The position numbers were made by a program, and so were the translations under genes. Under the pieces are notes generated by a model. It had not been told where the DNA came from. It was given only the letters and a program-made list of their open reading frames with translations, and made no database searches. From the NCBI GenBank assembly GCA_051648405.1, contig JBOFFC010000116.1, forward strand, positions 1 through 64,000: a DNA stretch of 64,000 nucleotides, given 5' to 3'. Shown piece after piece: positions 20,650 through 30,279 of the stretch; the first letter of the stretch is position 1, and every line of letters begins with the position of its first letter. The DNA is from JBOFFC01 sp051648405. Its GTDB lineage: Bacteria > Planctomycetota > Planctomycetia > Pirellulales > Lacipirellulaceae.

Positions 20650-21618
20650 TCACTTGCCCCCCGACATCGCCGGGAACATCTCGTTGATCATCGTGATCGC
20701 GGCGGGGCCGACGAGGACCACGAAGATCGCCGGGAAGATGAAGATCACCAGCGGGAAGATCAGCTTCACCGCGGTTTTGGCCGCCTTCTCTTCTGCCATC
20801 TGGCTGCGGCGGGTGCGCATAGAGTCGCTTTGCACACGCAGCGCTTGGGAGACGCTCGAGCCGAACTTGTCGGCCTGGATCAGGATCGCGGAGAGGGCCT
20901 TCAGGTCATCGACGCCGGTCCGCTGCCCCAGTTCGCTGAGCACCGTGTTGCGGGCGCTCCCCATCTGCAATTGCAGGTTGCAGAGGCCGAACTCCTCGGC
21001 GAGCACGGCGTAGGTCTTCCGCATTTCCTCGGCGACCTTGCGCATCGCCTGGTCGAGGCCCAGGCCGGCCTCGACGCAGACGACCATCAGGTCGAGCGCG
21101 TCGGGCAAGCCGTAGAAGATCTGGTCCTGGCGGCTCCGCTTGCAGAACCAGACGAAGACGTCCGGAAGGAAGAAGCTGATCCCCGCCACGGCGACGGTGA
21201 TGATGCCCGCTTCCTGCGTGAGCCCCTTGGTGTAGTACGCGCCGCCCCCCCCCACGAAGAAACCGGCGACGAGGCACAAGAACTTCGAGCCCAGGAAGAC
21301 GCTGATCGCCCCCTCGGTGCGGAAGCCGGCGTGCGCCAATCGCTGCTTGAGCTTGCCGGCCTCTTCCTTGGTCTTGGGCTGCAGCGGCGCCGCCAGGGCG
21401 GGGGCTTGCTTCAGCAGCCTCTGCATCAGGTCCCCCTGACCGGCGGCCCGGTCGCCGCGTCGCTGGCGGGGTTCGCGCAGCTCCTCGAGCCGCTCGGCCG
21501 TGCGCTCGTTCCCCGAGCCGCCGAAGAACTCGAGGGCCGCCCACATCGCGGCCGCGACGGCGCCGAACACGGCCAACTTGACCATCATCGACGTGCTAAG
21601 GATCGCGAGCAGGGCCAT
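20650..21618 (-). CDS. tadC: type II secretion F family protein TadC
   Basis: A 322-residue inner-membrane platform protein of the Flp pilus. An N-terminal helix starts MALLAILSTSMMVKL, and a further helix pair lies near 90-140. The T2SSF domain (about 150-290) shows LPDALDLMVVCVEAGLGLDQAM and the closing F-R-S segment DSMRTRRSQMAEEKAAKTAVKLIFPLVIFIFPAIFVV. TadC sits with TadB and is driven by the CpaF ATPase to extract pilin. Start ATG at 21618. Repeat copy 3 follows directly after the stop. Confidence 0.92.
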   Translation of the reverse strand: MALLAILSTSMMVKLAVFGAVAAAMWAALEFFGGSGNERTAERLEELREPRQRRGDRAAGQGDLMQRLLKQAPALAAPLQPKTKEEAGKLKQRLAHAGFRTEGAISVFLGSKFLCLVAGFFVGGGGAYYTKGLTQEAGIITVAVAGISFFLPDVFVWFCKRSRQDQIFYGLPDALDLMVVCVEAGLGLDQAMRKVAEEMRKTYAVLAEEFGLCNLQLQMGSARNTVLSELGQRTGVDDLKALSAILIQADKFGSSVSQALRVQSDSMRTRRSQMAEEKAAKTAVKLIFPLVIFIFPAIFVVLVGPAAITMINEMFPAMSGGK

Positions 21619-21798
21619 GGGGAGAGGCGCGAGGTTCGAGGCGAGAGGCGAGGGGGAGAGGTGACGGGCGAGTGCGAGTTGAGGTCGTCGAGCGGAGGGT
21701 GCGCGCCGCGAAGCGTCGTTCGGGGATCAACGACCAATCACGAAATGGAGCGGGCAGTGGGCAGCAGGGAGTGAAGAAAGCGGGAGTCGCTGCGCGGA

Positions 21799-21879
21799 TC
21801 AATGACCAATCATCAAGCACCAATGACCAAAAGGCGTTACCACGCCGATCAACTATTGGTCATTGGTCATTGGTCATTC
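21799..21879. repeat. CCAATGACCA palindromic dispersed repeat, copy 1
   Basis: The left arm carries CAATGACCAA (twice) and the right arm TTGGTCATTGG (twice), around a central AGGCGTTACCACGCC hairpin. Related elements occur near 30.1 and 49.9 kb. It lies in the 308-base gap between tadB and tadC; nothing else is visible in that gap. Confidence 0.75.
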
Positions 21880-21926
21880 GGCAGCGGTTCCCTCGCCTCT
21901 CGCCTCCAACCTCTTACCTCTCCTAC

Positions 21927-22904
21927 TCACACCCGAATGTTAATGATCTTCTGAATCGCCACCGCCCCCAGGAGCTGCATCACGATCCCGCCGATCAGCA
22001 TCTTCTTGCCGAGGTCGTCGGTGAACAGCAGCATCAAGTAGTCGGGGTTCATGCGGTACACGGCGACGAACAGCACCGGTGGGAGCGCGAGCAGCACGAT
22101 GCCGCTCAAGCGGCCTTCGCCGGTGAGGGCCTGCACCTGACCCCAGATCTTGAACCGTTCGCGGATCAGGCGGCCGATCTTGTCGAGGATCTCGGCCAGG
22201 TCGCCACCGGTCTGGCGTTGTAGGACGACGGCCGTAACGAAGAACTTCAGGTCGAGGTTCGGGACGCGCTCGGTCATGTTGTCGAGGGCCTCTTCCATCG
22301 GCATGCCGAGGTTCTGCTCCTCGAAGGTCCGCGTGAACTCCTTGCTGATCGGCGCCGACATCTCGCGGGCGACGAGGTTCAGCCCGGCCGCCAAGCTGTG
22401 GCCGGCCCGCAGGGCGCGGGCCACCAGCTCGAGCGCCTCGGGGAGCTGCGCGGCGAACTTCTTCAGGCGGGCCTTTCGCTTCATGATCAGCCAGCCGAAC
22501 GGCATGAACACGAACATCGCGGCGACGACGGGGGCGAACTTCATCGGCAAGCCCGCCAGGGTGGGGGCGAAGAAGCCGACGACCCCGGCGATGACCACCG
22601 CGACCATGAACTGGCTGACCGTGAACGAGACGTCCGCCTGAGCGAACATCTTCTCGAGGTTCAGGTGGTCGGCGATCGCCCGCTCCCAGTTGCTGGAGCC
22701 TTTGCCAATGTCGCGGCTGAGGAGGTCGGTCGAACCCTCCGAGTCGCCCTTCCCGTTCTTGCGCCCGCGTCCCTTGCCGGTCGTCAAGGCCGACAGACGG
22801 TCCTCGACGTCGGCGTCCTTGTCGCCGTGCAGGAACGTCGCAACGACGATGAACGTCGCCGTGACGAAGCCGAAGACGAGCAGCGAGACGACGAGGGGGG
22901 ACAT
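21927..22904 (-). CDS. tadB: type II secretion F family protein TadB
   Basis: A 325-residue inner-membrane protein and partner of TadC. A signal-anchor helix (MSPLVVSLLVFGFVTATFIVV) is followed by a cytoplasmic stretch rich in Asp, Gly and Lys. Two helices at about 95-140 come next, then the T2SSF domain (LPEALELVARALRAGHSLAAGLN; DKIGRLIRERF) and two C-terminal helices. Together TadB and TadC form the inner platform through which Flp pilin is assembled. Start ATG at 22904, 113 bases after cpaF; that gap holds an imperfect inverted repeat built on GCGGAATGCGGAA. Confidence 0.92.
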   Translation of the reverse strand: MSPLVVSLLVFGFVTATFIVVATFLHGDKDADVEDRLSALTTGKGRGRKNGKGDSEGSTDLLSRDIGKGSSNWERAIADHLNLEKMFAQADVSFTVSQFMVAVVIAGVVGFFAPTLAGLPMKFAPVVAAMFVFMPFGWLIMKRKARLKKFAAQLPEALELVARALRAGHSLAAGLNLVAREMSAPISKEFTRTFEEQNLGMPMEEALDNMTERVPNLDLKFFVTAVVLQRQTGGDLAEILDKIGRLIRERFKIWGQVQALTGEGRLSGIVLLALPPVLFVAVYRMNPDYLMLLFTDDLGKKMLIGGIVMQLLGAVAIQKIINIRV

Positions 22905-23017
22905 GGCGGGGGAGTGCGGAGTGCGGAATTCGGAATGCGGAAGTGTGAGAGGCGAGCAAGACAGCTGGGGAGTTCAACGCGATTCCGCAATCCGCATTCC
23001 GAACTCCCCCTTCGGCG

Positions 23018-24343
23018 TCAGTCCTCCATCATCACTCGTTCGCGGAACGTGCTCGCGGGGAGGCGGACGCCGGCCTGCTCGAGGCGGTCCATGAACGACG
23101 GGCGGATGCCGGTCGAGATAAACCGCCCGACGGCGCGGCCGTTCTGATCGACCCCGGTCTTCTCGAAGCGGAAGATGTCCTGCATGACGATCGTGTCTTG
23201 CTCCATGCCGAGGACCTCGGTGATGTGCGTCACTTTGCGTGGGCCCCCCTGCAAGCGGTTGGCCTGCACGATCAGGTTCACCGCGCTGGCGATCTGCGTC
23301 CGCATGGCCTTCAGGGGCATCTCGAAGCCGGCCATCATGATCATCGTCTCGAGGCGGGCGATCGCGTCGCGCGGCGTGTTCGCGTGGCACGTCGTCAGCG
23401 AGCCGTCGTGGCCCGTGTTCATCGCCTGCAGCATGTCGAGCGTCTCGCCGCCGCGGCATTCGCCGATGATCACGCGGTCGGGCCGCATGCGCAGCGAGTT
23501 CTTCACGAGGTCGGTGGCGCTGATGCGGCCCTTCCCCTCGATGTTCGGCGGGCGGGTTTCGAGCCGCACGACGTGGTCCTGTTGCAGTTGGAGCTCGGCG
23601 GCGTCCTCGATCGTGACGATCCGGTCTTCGTTCGAGATGAAACTCGACAGCGTGTTGAGCAGCGTCGTCTTTCCCGAGCCGGTGCCCCCCGAGATGATCA
23701 GGTTCAGCTTCGCCTTCATCGCCCCTTCGAGCAGCATCACCATCTCGGGGGTCAGGCTGCGGTAGTTCAGCAGGTCCTCGAGCTTCAGCGGGTTCGAGCC
23801 GAACCGCCGGATCGTGACGCTCGGCCCGTCGAGCGCCAGCGGCGGGATGATGGCGTTCACACGCGAGCCGTCGGGGAGCCGCGCATCGACCATCGGGCAG
23901 ACCTCGTCGACGCGCCGCCCGACGCGCGACACGATCCGGTCGATGATCTGCATCAGGTGCTTGTTGTCGCGGAACGTGACCTGCGACTTGACGAGCTTGC
24001 CGCTCTTCTCCACGTAGACGTTCTTCGGCCCGTTGACCATGATTTCGCTGATCGTCGGGTCCTTTAGCAGCATCTCCATCGGGCCCAGGCCGAAGGTCTC
24101 GTCGAGGACCTCTTCGACCAGGCGGTCGCGCTCGTTGCGGTTGAGGAACGTGTCCTCGGTGTCGCACAGGTGCTCGACGACCAGCCGGATCTCGCGGCGC
24201 AGGACGTCCCCTTCGAGCTCGCCGACGCGCGACAAGTCGAGCTTGTCGACGAGCTTGCCGTGGATCCGCCGCTTGATGTTCTCGAACTCGGCTTCCTTCT
24301 CCTGGGCGGAGAGGGCGGCCGACGGTGCGTTCAGTTTGCTCAT
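23018..24343 (-). CDS. cpaF: CpaF/TadA family pilus assembly ATPase
   Basis: A 441-residue cytoplasmic hexameric ATPase that powers Flp pilus extension. An N-terminal helical domain (about 1-100) precedes the core. Walker A is SGGTGSGKTTLLN with Lys225. Downstream are the Asp box DRIVTIEDAAELQL, the CHANTPRDAIARLETM histidine box and a Walker B region (RPDRVIIGECRGGETLDML). All motifs are intact. Start ATG at 24343; 219 bases separate it from cpaE, with no obvious feature. Part of the minus-strand Tad operon. Confidence 0.96.
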   Translation of the reverse strand: MSKLNAPSAALSAQEKEAEFENIKRRIHGKLVDKLDLSRVGELEGDVLRREIRLVVEHLCDTEDTFLNRNERDRLVEEVLDETFGLGPMEMLLKDPTISEIMVNGPKNVYVEKSGKLVKSQVTFRDNKHLMQIIDRIVSRVGRRVDEVCPMVDARLPDGSRVNAIIPPLALDGPSVTIRRFGSNPLKLEDLLNYRSLTPEMVMLLEGAMKAKLNLIISGGTGSGKTTLLNTLSSFISNEDRIVTIEDAAELQLQQDHVVRLETRPPNIEGKGRISATDLVKNSLRMRPDRVIIGECRGGETLDMLQAMNTGHDGSLTTCHANTPRDAIARLETMIMMAGFEMPLKAMRTQIASAVNLIVQANRLQGGPRKVTHITEVLGMEQDTIVMQDIFRFEKTGVDQNGRAVGRFISTGIRPSFMDRLEQAGVRLPASTFRERVMMED

Positions 24344-24562
24344 GGCGACACGACGATGATCGGTGGATGCGACGCGACTCTCGGGGCGCCCCGGCGGCGC
24401 GCCGAACGGAAAGCGCCCGGAGAAACATAGCTCCGCGTGCGGCGCACGTTGGGCTTGAGGGGGGGAGCTGCGCCGGGTCGATCGTCGCGGCGCGCGGTCG
24501 CGACGATTGCGCGGGCAACCCCGGCGCGCGCCCTCGACAGAGAGTGCGGGTTACGGGCCGGC

Positions 24563-25804
24563 TCAGGCCTCGGCGTCGGCCGGTTCGGCCGACTTCGCGC
24601 CCTTGCGGTCGGCGCGGTTCGGCCACAGGCCGAGCCAGCCGCGGGCCTTGGCGGCGTCGGCGCTATCGACCGGCGTGACGCCGCACAGGTGCGCCGCCAT
24701 CTGGCTGATCGCCTGGGTAAGGGGCGCCTTGGGGGCGTGCTCGACGAGCGGGACGCCGTTGTTGCGGACCTCGATCATCGTGCGGAAGTCGTTCGGCAGT
24801 TGCCAGTAGACTTCCTTGCCGAGGGTCGCCTCGGCCTTCTTGACCGAGATCGAAGCCCCCCCTTGGCCGACGCGGTTGACGACGATCTTGACCTTGTCGC
24901 GGAGCTTGTCACGCTGCTCGAACGACATCATGAGCCGCACCACGTTCCGCAGGCACGGCAGGTCGAGCTGCGTAACCATCAGCACGTCGTCGGCGAGCTC
25001 CATCGCCAGCATGTCGAGGGCGTTGAAGGACTTCGACGTGTCGATGATCAGGTGCGTGAACGTCGCCCGCAGCAGGCTCATCACGCGCTGTAGGTCGTCC
25101 GGCGAGACGAGCCCCGCGTCTTCGAGCTGCACGGGCCGCGGCAACAGGTACAAGCCCGAGGCGTGCTTGGTCAGCGACCGCTTGAGCAGCGTGAAGTCGA
25201 GCCGCGTGATGTTCTGGGCGACGTCGGTGAGCGTGTACTCGGGGATCGTGTCGAGGTAGACGTCGGCGTCGCCCAGTGCGAGGTCGAGGTCCAACAGCAC
25301 AACCGAGTTCTTGGGGTCCGACGCCAGGTCGCAGCCGAGGTTCACCGACAGGCTCGTCGTGCCGACGCCGCCGGTCGATCCGCTGACCGCGATCACCTTG
25401 CAGGCCTTGGCGACGCCGCCGCTGGCGAAGCGGGTCTTGGCGACGCGCTGCAGGGCGTTGGCGAGCTCCTCCGGCCGCACGGGCTGCGTAAGGAACTCCT
25501 TGGCGCCGGCCCGCATCGTCCGCAGGATGAGCCCGCCGTCGTTCGAGCTGCTAGCGACGAGGATCGTCGTCGTGGGGTGCGAGCGGGTCAGCTCTTCAAC
25601 GAGCTGGATCGCTTGCTCGGGGTCGGCGTCCATCGAGACGAAACCCACTTCGGGGTTCGTCTGATTGAGCACGTCCTTGAAGAACTCGTAGCGCGAGCAC
25701 TCCGCTTCGAGCCAGACCGTTTCGAGGCCGATCAGGGTCGATTTGAGCGCGGCTCGGCTGGCGTCGTTTGGGTCGACGATCGCGAGACGCAAGACGTTGG
25801 ACAT
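24563..25804 (-). CDS. cpaE: CpaE/TadZ pilus localisation protein
   Basis: A 413-residue cytoplasmic protein. The N-terminal third (about 5-120) is a receiver-like domain without a clear phosphorylated Asp context. The second part is a MinD/ParA-type ATPase with a deviant Walker A, SGSTGGVGTTSLSVNLG (141-157), in which the usual lysine is replaced, as in other TadZ proteins. A switch region VVLLDLDLALGDADVYL follows. TadZ fixes the pilus machine at a site in the cell. The frame is open upstream of 25804, but MSNVLRLAIVDPND is the natural domain start. Confidence 0.92.
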   Translation of the reverse strand: MSNVLRLAIVDPNDASRAALKSTLIGLETVWLEAECSRYEFFKDVLNQTNPEVGFVSMDADPEQAIQLVEELTRSHPTTTILVASSSNDGGLILRTMRAGAKEFLTQPVRPEELANALQRVAKTRFASGGVAKACKVIAVSGSTGGVGTTSLSVNLGCDLASDPKNSVVLLDLDLALGDADVYLDTIPEYTLTDVAQNITRLDFTLLKRSLTKHASGLYLLPRPVQLEDAGLVSPDDLQRVMSLLRATFTHLIIDTSKSFNALDMLAMELADDVLMVTQLDLPCLRNVVRLMMSFEQRDKLRDKVKIVVNRVGQGGASISVKKAEATLGKEVYWQLPNDFRTMIEVRNNGVPLVEHAPKAPLTQAISQMAAHLCGVTPVDSADAAKARGWLGLWPNRADRKGAKSAEPADAEA

Positions 25805-25949
25805 TGGTTCGCCGGAGGTCGTTCGAGTGGCCGTCCTCACCACGACGGGGTTGGGGACCAACCGCGGCGGATCGTCACAGGGAATCGGGGCTATTGGAAA
25901 ATAGCTCACCCCCCGCGTAGCGGCGTCGCGAACTGGCGCCGGTTAACCG

Positions 25950-27728
25950 TCAATCGGCGTCGTAACCAACAGGACCGATCAGCTCGGCATCCCCCGTCCA
26001 GGCCGCCGGCGCCGGCCGGTAAGGCTGGACCGCCTGGCGTTCGAAGGTCGGGGCCGCGTTCGACTGGAACTGCCGGTCAGCGCCCGCCGGGGCGAGCGAG
26101 GGACCGTTCCGCATCGCCACCGACCGCTTTTGCGCGCCGCTCCGATCGGGCGCCGCGGACGTCGGTTCCAGGTACAACCCGTCGGCCGGGGTTGGCTCGC
26201 CCATCGGGCTGATCGCCGGGACGGCCGAGCCCTCGTGCGGCATCCCGTGACCATGAGGTGCGCCAGCTCCGGCGCCGTTGTAGAAGTTCCCCGGCGCGGT
26301 CGGGATGCCCCCCGAGACGCACGGCGCCGACCCGCAACCTCCGTTGGCGCAGGGGCTGCACGTGTCCGGGACCTCCATCGTCCCCTTCATGTACAGGTCG
26401 CAGTCGTTGGGCGTGACGGTCCCCAACCCGGGGCCGCAGGTCGGCACTTCGTGCGGCTCCATAGCATCGACGAACTCGGGCGTCACGAGGATCAGCAACT
26501 CGATCTCGTTGGTCTCGTCGGCGACGCTGCGGAACGGCACGCCGATGTACGGCAGGTCCATCAACCACGGGATGCCGCGGCGGGCGGCCTCGGTCCGCTG
26601 CTGGATCAGACCGGCGATGGCGAACGTCTGCCCGGCGCGCATCTCGACGGCCGTATCGACCTGCCGGACCGTGAGCGCCGGGATCGACGTGTCGTTGATC
26701 TGCACGGCGCGTGAATCGTCGATCTCGCTGATCCGCGGGCGGACCTCCAGGCGGATCTTGCCGTTCCCCAGCACAATCGGCAGGAAGTCAACCTGCGTGC
26801 CGTACGGCTTGTATTCGATGGCGATCTGCCCGAGGCCCTGCGGGATGAGGATCGGCACCTCACCCCCCTCGTTGAACTGGGCCGGCCGGCCGCTGACGGC
26901 GACGATGTTCGGTTCGGCGAGGATCTTCGCGATGTTGTCGCGCTGCAGGGCCTCGAAGAAGGCGGTGAAGCTGTCGCCGCCGTCGGTGATCGCGAACTCG
27001 ACCGTTTGGCCGCCGGTGTCGGTGATCGCCGTCACGCCGCCGCTCGACCCGATCGTGTTGAGCAGTCCTGAAACGCTGGTTCCGAAGTACCCGCCGTTGC
27101 TCGAGCCGAACGCGAAGTCCGAGCCCATTTGGCGTAGCTTGGTGCGCGAGATCTCGTAGATCTTGACCTTCAGCAGCACCTGCTGAACGCCCCCCACCGA
27201 GATGTTGTTGATCACCTTCGGGGCGTAGTCCTCGGCCAGTTGCCGGATCGGATCGACGTAGTCGGGCCGGTCGATAAAGCCGGTGAGGACCAGGCTCTGG
27301 CTGTAACGGTAAACGCGAACCGACGAGTTGGGGAACTGCGTCTTGAGGGCGTTTTCGAGCTCGCGGACGTCGCCGTAGATGAAGACATCGACGGTGTGGA
27401 TTTGGCCGTCTTCGTCCCACAGGTTGACCTGGGTGACACCGGCCTTCTTGGCCGAGATCTGCACCTGGGTGGCCGACAGCGGCGTCACCACCAGCAGGTC
27501 GGGGTTGTTGACCTGGACGCGCGGGATCTTCTTGTCCAGCGTCAGGATCCGGCTGGTGTTGGTCGTGATCTCGAGCTGGTCTCCCGACCCCTCGATCTTA
27601 CGGACCACCGAACCGTTGGGGGTCACCATCTGCGCGGCGGCAGTTGGGGCGAACGCGAGCGCAGCCCCCAGCCCGAGGACGGAGAAGCCGGCGCCGAGGC
27701 GCGCGATCACGCTGGAGAGGTCGTACAT
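25950..27728 (-). CDS. cpaC: CpaC/RcpA pilus secretin
   Basis: A 592-residue outer-membrane secretin. The signal peptide ends near residue 33 (AFAPTAAAQ). A pilus-formation N-terminal domain follows (VRKIEGSGDQLEI, TLDKKIPRVQVNNPDLL), then a BON-like domain. The secretin domain (about 250-445) has EPNIVAVSGRPAQFNEGGEVPI and GQTFAIAGLIQQRTE. The tail from 450 is rich in Pro and Gly and has a Cys-rich patch (CSPCANGGCGSAPC), longer than in most CpaC proteins. It forms the pore through which the Flp pilus passes. Start ATG at 27728. Confidence 0.94.
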   Translation of the reverse strand: MYDLSSVIARLGAGFSVLGLGAALAFAPTAAAQMVTPNGSVVRKIEGSGDQLEITTNTSRILTLDKKIPRVQVNNPDLLVVTPLSATQVQISAKKAGVTQVNLWDEDGQIHTVDVFIYGDVRELENALKTQFPNSSVRVYRYSQSLVLTGFIDRPDYVDPIRQLAEDYAPKVINNISVGGVQQVLLKVKIYEISRTKLRQMGSDFAFGSSNGGYFGTSVSGLLNTIGSSGGVTAITDTGGQTVEFAITDGGDSFTAFFEALQRDNIAKILAEPNIVAVSGRPAQFNEGGEVPILIPQGLGQIAIEYKPYGTQVDFLPIVLGNGKIRLEVRPRISEIDDSRAVQINDTSIPALTVRQVDTAVEMRAGQTFAIAGLIQQRTEAARRGIPWLMDLPYIGVPFRSVADETNEIELLILVTPEFVDAMEPHEVPTCGPGLGTVTPNDCDLYMKGTMEVPDTCSPCANGGCGSAPCVSGGIPTAPGNFYNGAGAGAPHGHGMPHEGSAVPAISPMGEPTPADGLYLEPTSAAPDRSGAQKRSVAMRNGPSLAPAGADRQFQSNAAPTFERQAVQPYRPAPAAWTGDAELIGPVGYDAD

Positions 27729-27837
27729 CCTTGTACTTTCCTGTTGTGGGCGATCCTTCGCCCGCCGCGGCGGCCGCCGGTCGCTTACGCGGCCCTCGAC
27801 CTGCCCCCCTAGTTCACGCTCCCCCCGCGGGCGCTAG

Positions 27838-27862
27838 CTCCGCGACGACACGTCGCGACTCG
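27838..27862. repeat. short dyad repeat (CGCGACGACACGTCGCG), copy 1
   Basis: A small palindrome in the 212-base gap between cpaC and cpaB. A near-identical stretch occurs at 29212-29236 between cpaB and cpaA. Each is a short hairpin followed by GACTCG. Nothing else is recognisable in the gap. Confidence 0.55.
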
Positions 27863-27940
27863 CACCCTCCGCTGCGCTGGTCTGGTCTGGTCTGGCCTCT
27901 CAATTCTCGCCCGTCGTCTCTAATGTCTCGCCTCGCCCCA

Positions 27941-29011
27941 CTACTTCGTACCGCCGAGGTCGATTGGGAAATCGGCGGCCGGGTCCGACGAACCCCCCTG
28001 GGGCGTGAAGTCGATCTTCCCGTCCGGGGCGAACGACGTCGGCATCGCGTCGATCTTCTTGCGAGCCGACGCAAACGACCCTTGCTCTCCGCGGAGCGGC
28101 TTGCCCGTCGTGGGGTCGAACAGCATTTCCGACACGTCGTCGGCCTGGACGATCTCCATCCGGAACGGGGGCCGATCGTTGGCCGCCTTCGTCATCATCC
28201 CCATGACCGTGGTGAGCAGGCTCGGTTGGTCCGGCTGATTCGCGGGGCCGTCGCGGTTTTGCTCGACCTCGCGGGTGTTTTTGGCGTTGGTGTTCCCTAG
28301 CAGGTCGGCGGCGGTGACCTCGACCATCGCAGGGGAGCCCTCGTCGTTCGGGTTGCGCGGGATCAGGCTCAGCTCGCCTAGGTTTTGGGCCAAGTCGAGC
28401 TTGCTCGCCTGCTCGGGGGTCACCAGCAGCGAGACCGTCTTGGGGATCGCCTTGGCTTCCTCCCCTTCGGCCGAGCGCTGCACCGCTTGCTCGACGGCGA
28501 AGACGCGGATGTTTTGCAGGATGACGCGGGTCATCGCCTCGCGGACGCCGCTCCGCTGGTTGGCGTCGACAAACAGTTGCACGTCAACGCGGTCACCGGG
28601 GCTCAAGAGTCCGGCCGCCGATTTCTCGGCGTTGACGGCGATCGTCGAGAGGCGGAACCCGTCGGGGATATTGACGATCGGGTCGGCGAACTCGCCGGCC
28701 GCCAGCAGTTGGGCCTCGAGGATCGGCGTGCCGGCGACGAGCGTCGTCCGCGGGCGCCGCCCCTCGACCTCTTCGAGCTTCGTCAGCGAGCCCGTCGGCA
28801 CGCGGTCGGCGGGCCATTCCTCGAGAGCGATCATGCTTGCGCCGATCGGGTCGCCGAGGTTGATGTTGTGCAGAGCCACGTAGATCGGCTTGGTTTCGAG
28901 CGCCTGCCCCGGCCGACGGGCGTTGGCGTCCATCACTTGGCTGATGCCAATCGACGCCGCCAGCCCGCACCCGAGCGCAAGAGCAAGCAAGATCAGTGAC
29001 TTCGGTCGCAT
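27941..29011 (-). CDS. cpaB: CpaB/RcpC pilus assembly protein (SAF domain)
   Basis: A 356-residue periplasmic protein. One N-terminal membrane anchor (MRPKSLILLALALGCGLAASIGIS) is followed by a SAF domain (about 45-115) with PIYVALHNINLGDPIGASMI. The RcpC domain (about 120-230) has GFRLSTIAVNAEKSAAGLLSPGDRVDVQLFVD. A charged low-complexity tail follows. CpaB works with the secretin CpaC. Start ATG at 29011; part of the Tad operon. Confidence 0.92.
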   Translation of the reverse strand: MRPKSLILLALALGCGLAASIGISQVMDANARRPGQALETKPIYVALHNINLGDPIGASMIALEEWPADRVPTGSLTKLEEVEGRRPRTTLVAGTPILEAQLLAAGEFADPIVNIPDGFRLSTIAVNAEKSAAGLLSPGDRVDVQLFVDANQRSGVREAMTRVILQNIRVFAVEQAVQRSAEGEEAKAIPKTVSLLVTPEQASKLDLAQNLGELSLIPRNPNDEGSPAMVEVTAADLLGNTNAKNTREVEQNRDGPANQPDQPSLLTTVMGMMTKAANDRPPFRMEIVQADDVSEMLFDPTTGKPLRGEQGSFASARKKIDAMPTSFAPDGKIDFTPQGGSSDPAADFPIDLGGTK

Positions 29012-29211
29012 GGTTCCCCCTCACGGGAACGAGTGGGGTAGACCCCCCCCGTCCGCTGTTCTACGAGCCTCGTCGGATACTTCGGCATGTCCGGCGCATC
29101 CGATTCAGCATTTGTGAAAGCGCAATCCGTCATTGACGGAAGCTAGCATCGCCGTCGGGACAACCGGCGGCGTTGCACGCGGTGGTTTGTCGCGGATCGG
29201 GGGGTGGCCCT

Positions 29212-29236
29212 GCCGCGACGACACGTCGCGACTCGG
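29212..29236. repeat. short dyad repeat (CGCGACGACACGTCGCG), copy 2
   Basis: Second copy of the palindrome seen at 27838, now between cpaA and cpaB. The 286-base gap shows nothing else except pyrimidine-rich sequence. Confidence 0.55.
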
Positions 29237-29297
29237 ACCCCTCGCACCGCTCGTCTGACCTCGGATTTCTCGCCTCTCGCCTCTGTTCTCTCACCTC

Positions 29298-29873
29298 TCA
29301 AACCAGCATGCCGGCCCACGCGAAGTACGCGATCGACCCGATCGCGATCGGGATCCCGTAAGGGAGCAGCATCATCCGCGGCTTCCGCTCGGCCGCGATC
29401 GCGGCCAGCTTGTCGGCGTCTTTGACGGTGAGGATCTCGTTGAGGATCCCCCAGAACTGGCCGTGGTGCTTGTCCCAGCCGCGCCTCGTCAGAACCATGC
29501 CGACGGCGATCACGCCGCCGACGATCGCCGAGACGCCGAACGCGTAGGCGGTTGTCGCTCCCCAGACCCAGGCGCCAATGCCCGCCATCAGCTTCACGTC
29601 GCCGGCGCCCATGCCGCCGATCGCGTAGGCGGGGAGCAGAAGGGCGAGCCCCACGACGGTGCCGATCAGGCTGTAGGCGAGGCCCTCCCAGCCGGCGTAG
29701 GGGCTCAGCGCGTAGCTGTAGGCCCAGCCGCTCACGATCATCGGGAACGTGATCCAGTTGGGGACCTTGAGCTGCAGGCCGTCGATCACGGCGGCCACGA
29801 TCAGCGTGACGGTCACGAACCAGACGGGCCAGTTGGCGACGACGGCGTCGGCGAGTTGAGTGGTGTCGAGCAT
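29298..29873 (-). CDS. cpaA: CpaA/TadV prepilin peptidase (A24)
   Basis: A 191-residue membrane aspartyl protease with about five or six helices. The catalytic pair is visible as AAVIDGLQLKVPNWITF (first Asp, A24 leader) and GGMGAGDVKLMAG (GxGD second Asp). It cuts the leader of the Flp pilins before assembly. The small size without an extra methylase domain is typical of TadV. Start ATG at 29873 (MLDTTQLADAV); the open frame upstream does not look like protein. Confidence 0.93.
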   Translation of the reverse strand: MLDTTQLADAVVANWPVWFVTVTLIVAAVIDGLQLKVPNWITFPMIVSGWAYSYALSPYAGWEGLAYSLIGTVVGLALLLPAYAIGGMGAGDVKLMAGIGAWVWGATTAYAFGVSAIVGGVIAVGMVLTRRGWDKHHGQFWGILNEILTVKDADKLAAIAAERKPRMMLLPYGIPIAIGSIAYFAWAGMLV

Positions 29874-30057
29874 CGAGAGTCTGCCGTGTGCGTTGGAGCG
29901 GGGCGTGTGATGTTCCGGGCGCGAAGCAGCCTTCGCGGCTACCAAACGTAGGACACCCGCAGCGCCGCGGTCGTGCAGGTCAGCGAGTTGGGAGAACGCA
30001 ATCGGTCGGGGGGCGCCGGTGCGATCCGTTCGACCGCTACGGTCGGACGGCAGAAGC

Positions 30058-30158
30058 ACCAAGCGCCAAGCGATAATGACCAATGACCAAACGGCGTTGC
30101 CACGCCAGCGCCTGCTCGTTGCGCATTGGTGCTTGGTCATTTGGTGCTCAGTAGTTGG
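30058..30158. repeat. CCAATGACCA palindromic dispersed repeat, copy 2
   Basis: Arms with AATGACCAATGACCAA and TTGGTGCTTGGTCATT flank a GGCGTTGCCACGCC hairpin. The element lies in the 406-base gap between cpaA and the proximal flp gene, upstream of the flp terminator. Same family as the copies near 21.8 and 49.9 kb. Confidence 0.75.
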
Positions 30159-30183
30159 TGCGTTGCTTTCGCTGCCCACCCAC

Positions 30184-30228
30184 AAAAAAACCCCGGCCGA
30201 CACGCGCAGGGCGTGCCGGCCGGGGTTA
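30184..30228 (-). terminator. intrinsic terminator after flp (proximal copy)
   Basis: On the minus strand a GC-rich stem (AACCCCGGCCGGCACG pairing with CGTGTCGGCCGGGGTT, short loop) is followed by seven T. It lies about 52 bases after the pilin stop and before cpaA. This would keep pilin mRNA abundant and limit read-through into the assembly genes. Confidence 0.85.
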
Positions 30229-30279
30229 TCAAGCCGTGCGTCACTAGCAGGGAGCTAGGCCGCCAACGGGGCCGAGCGA

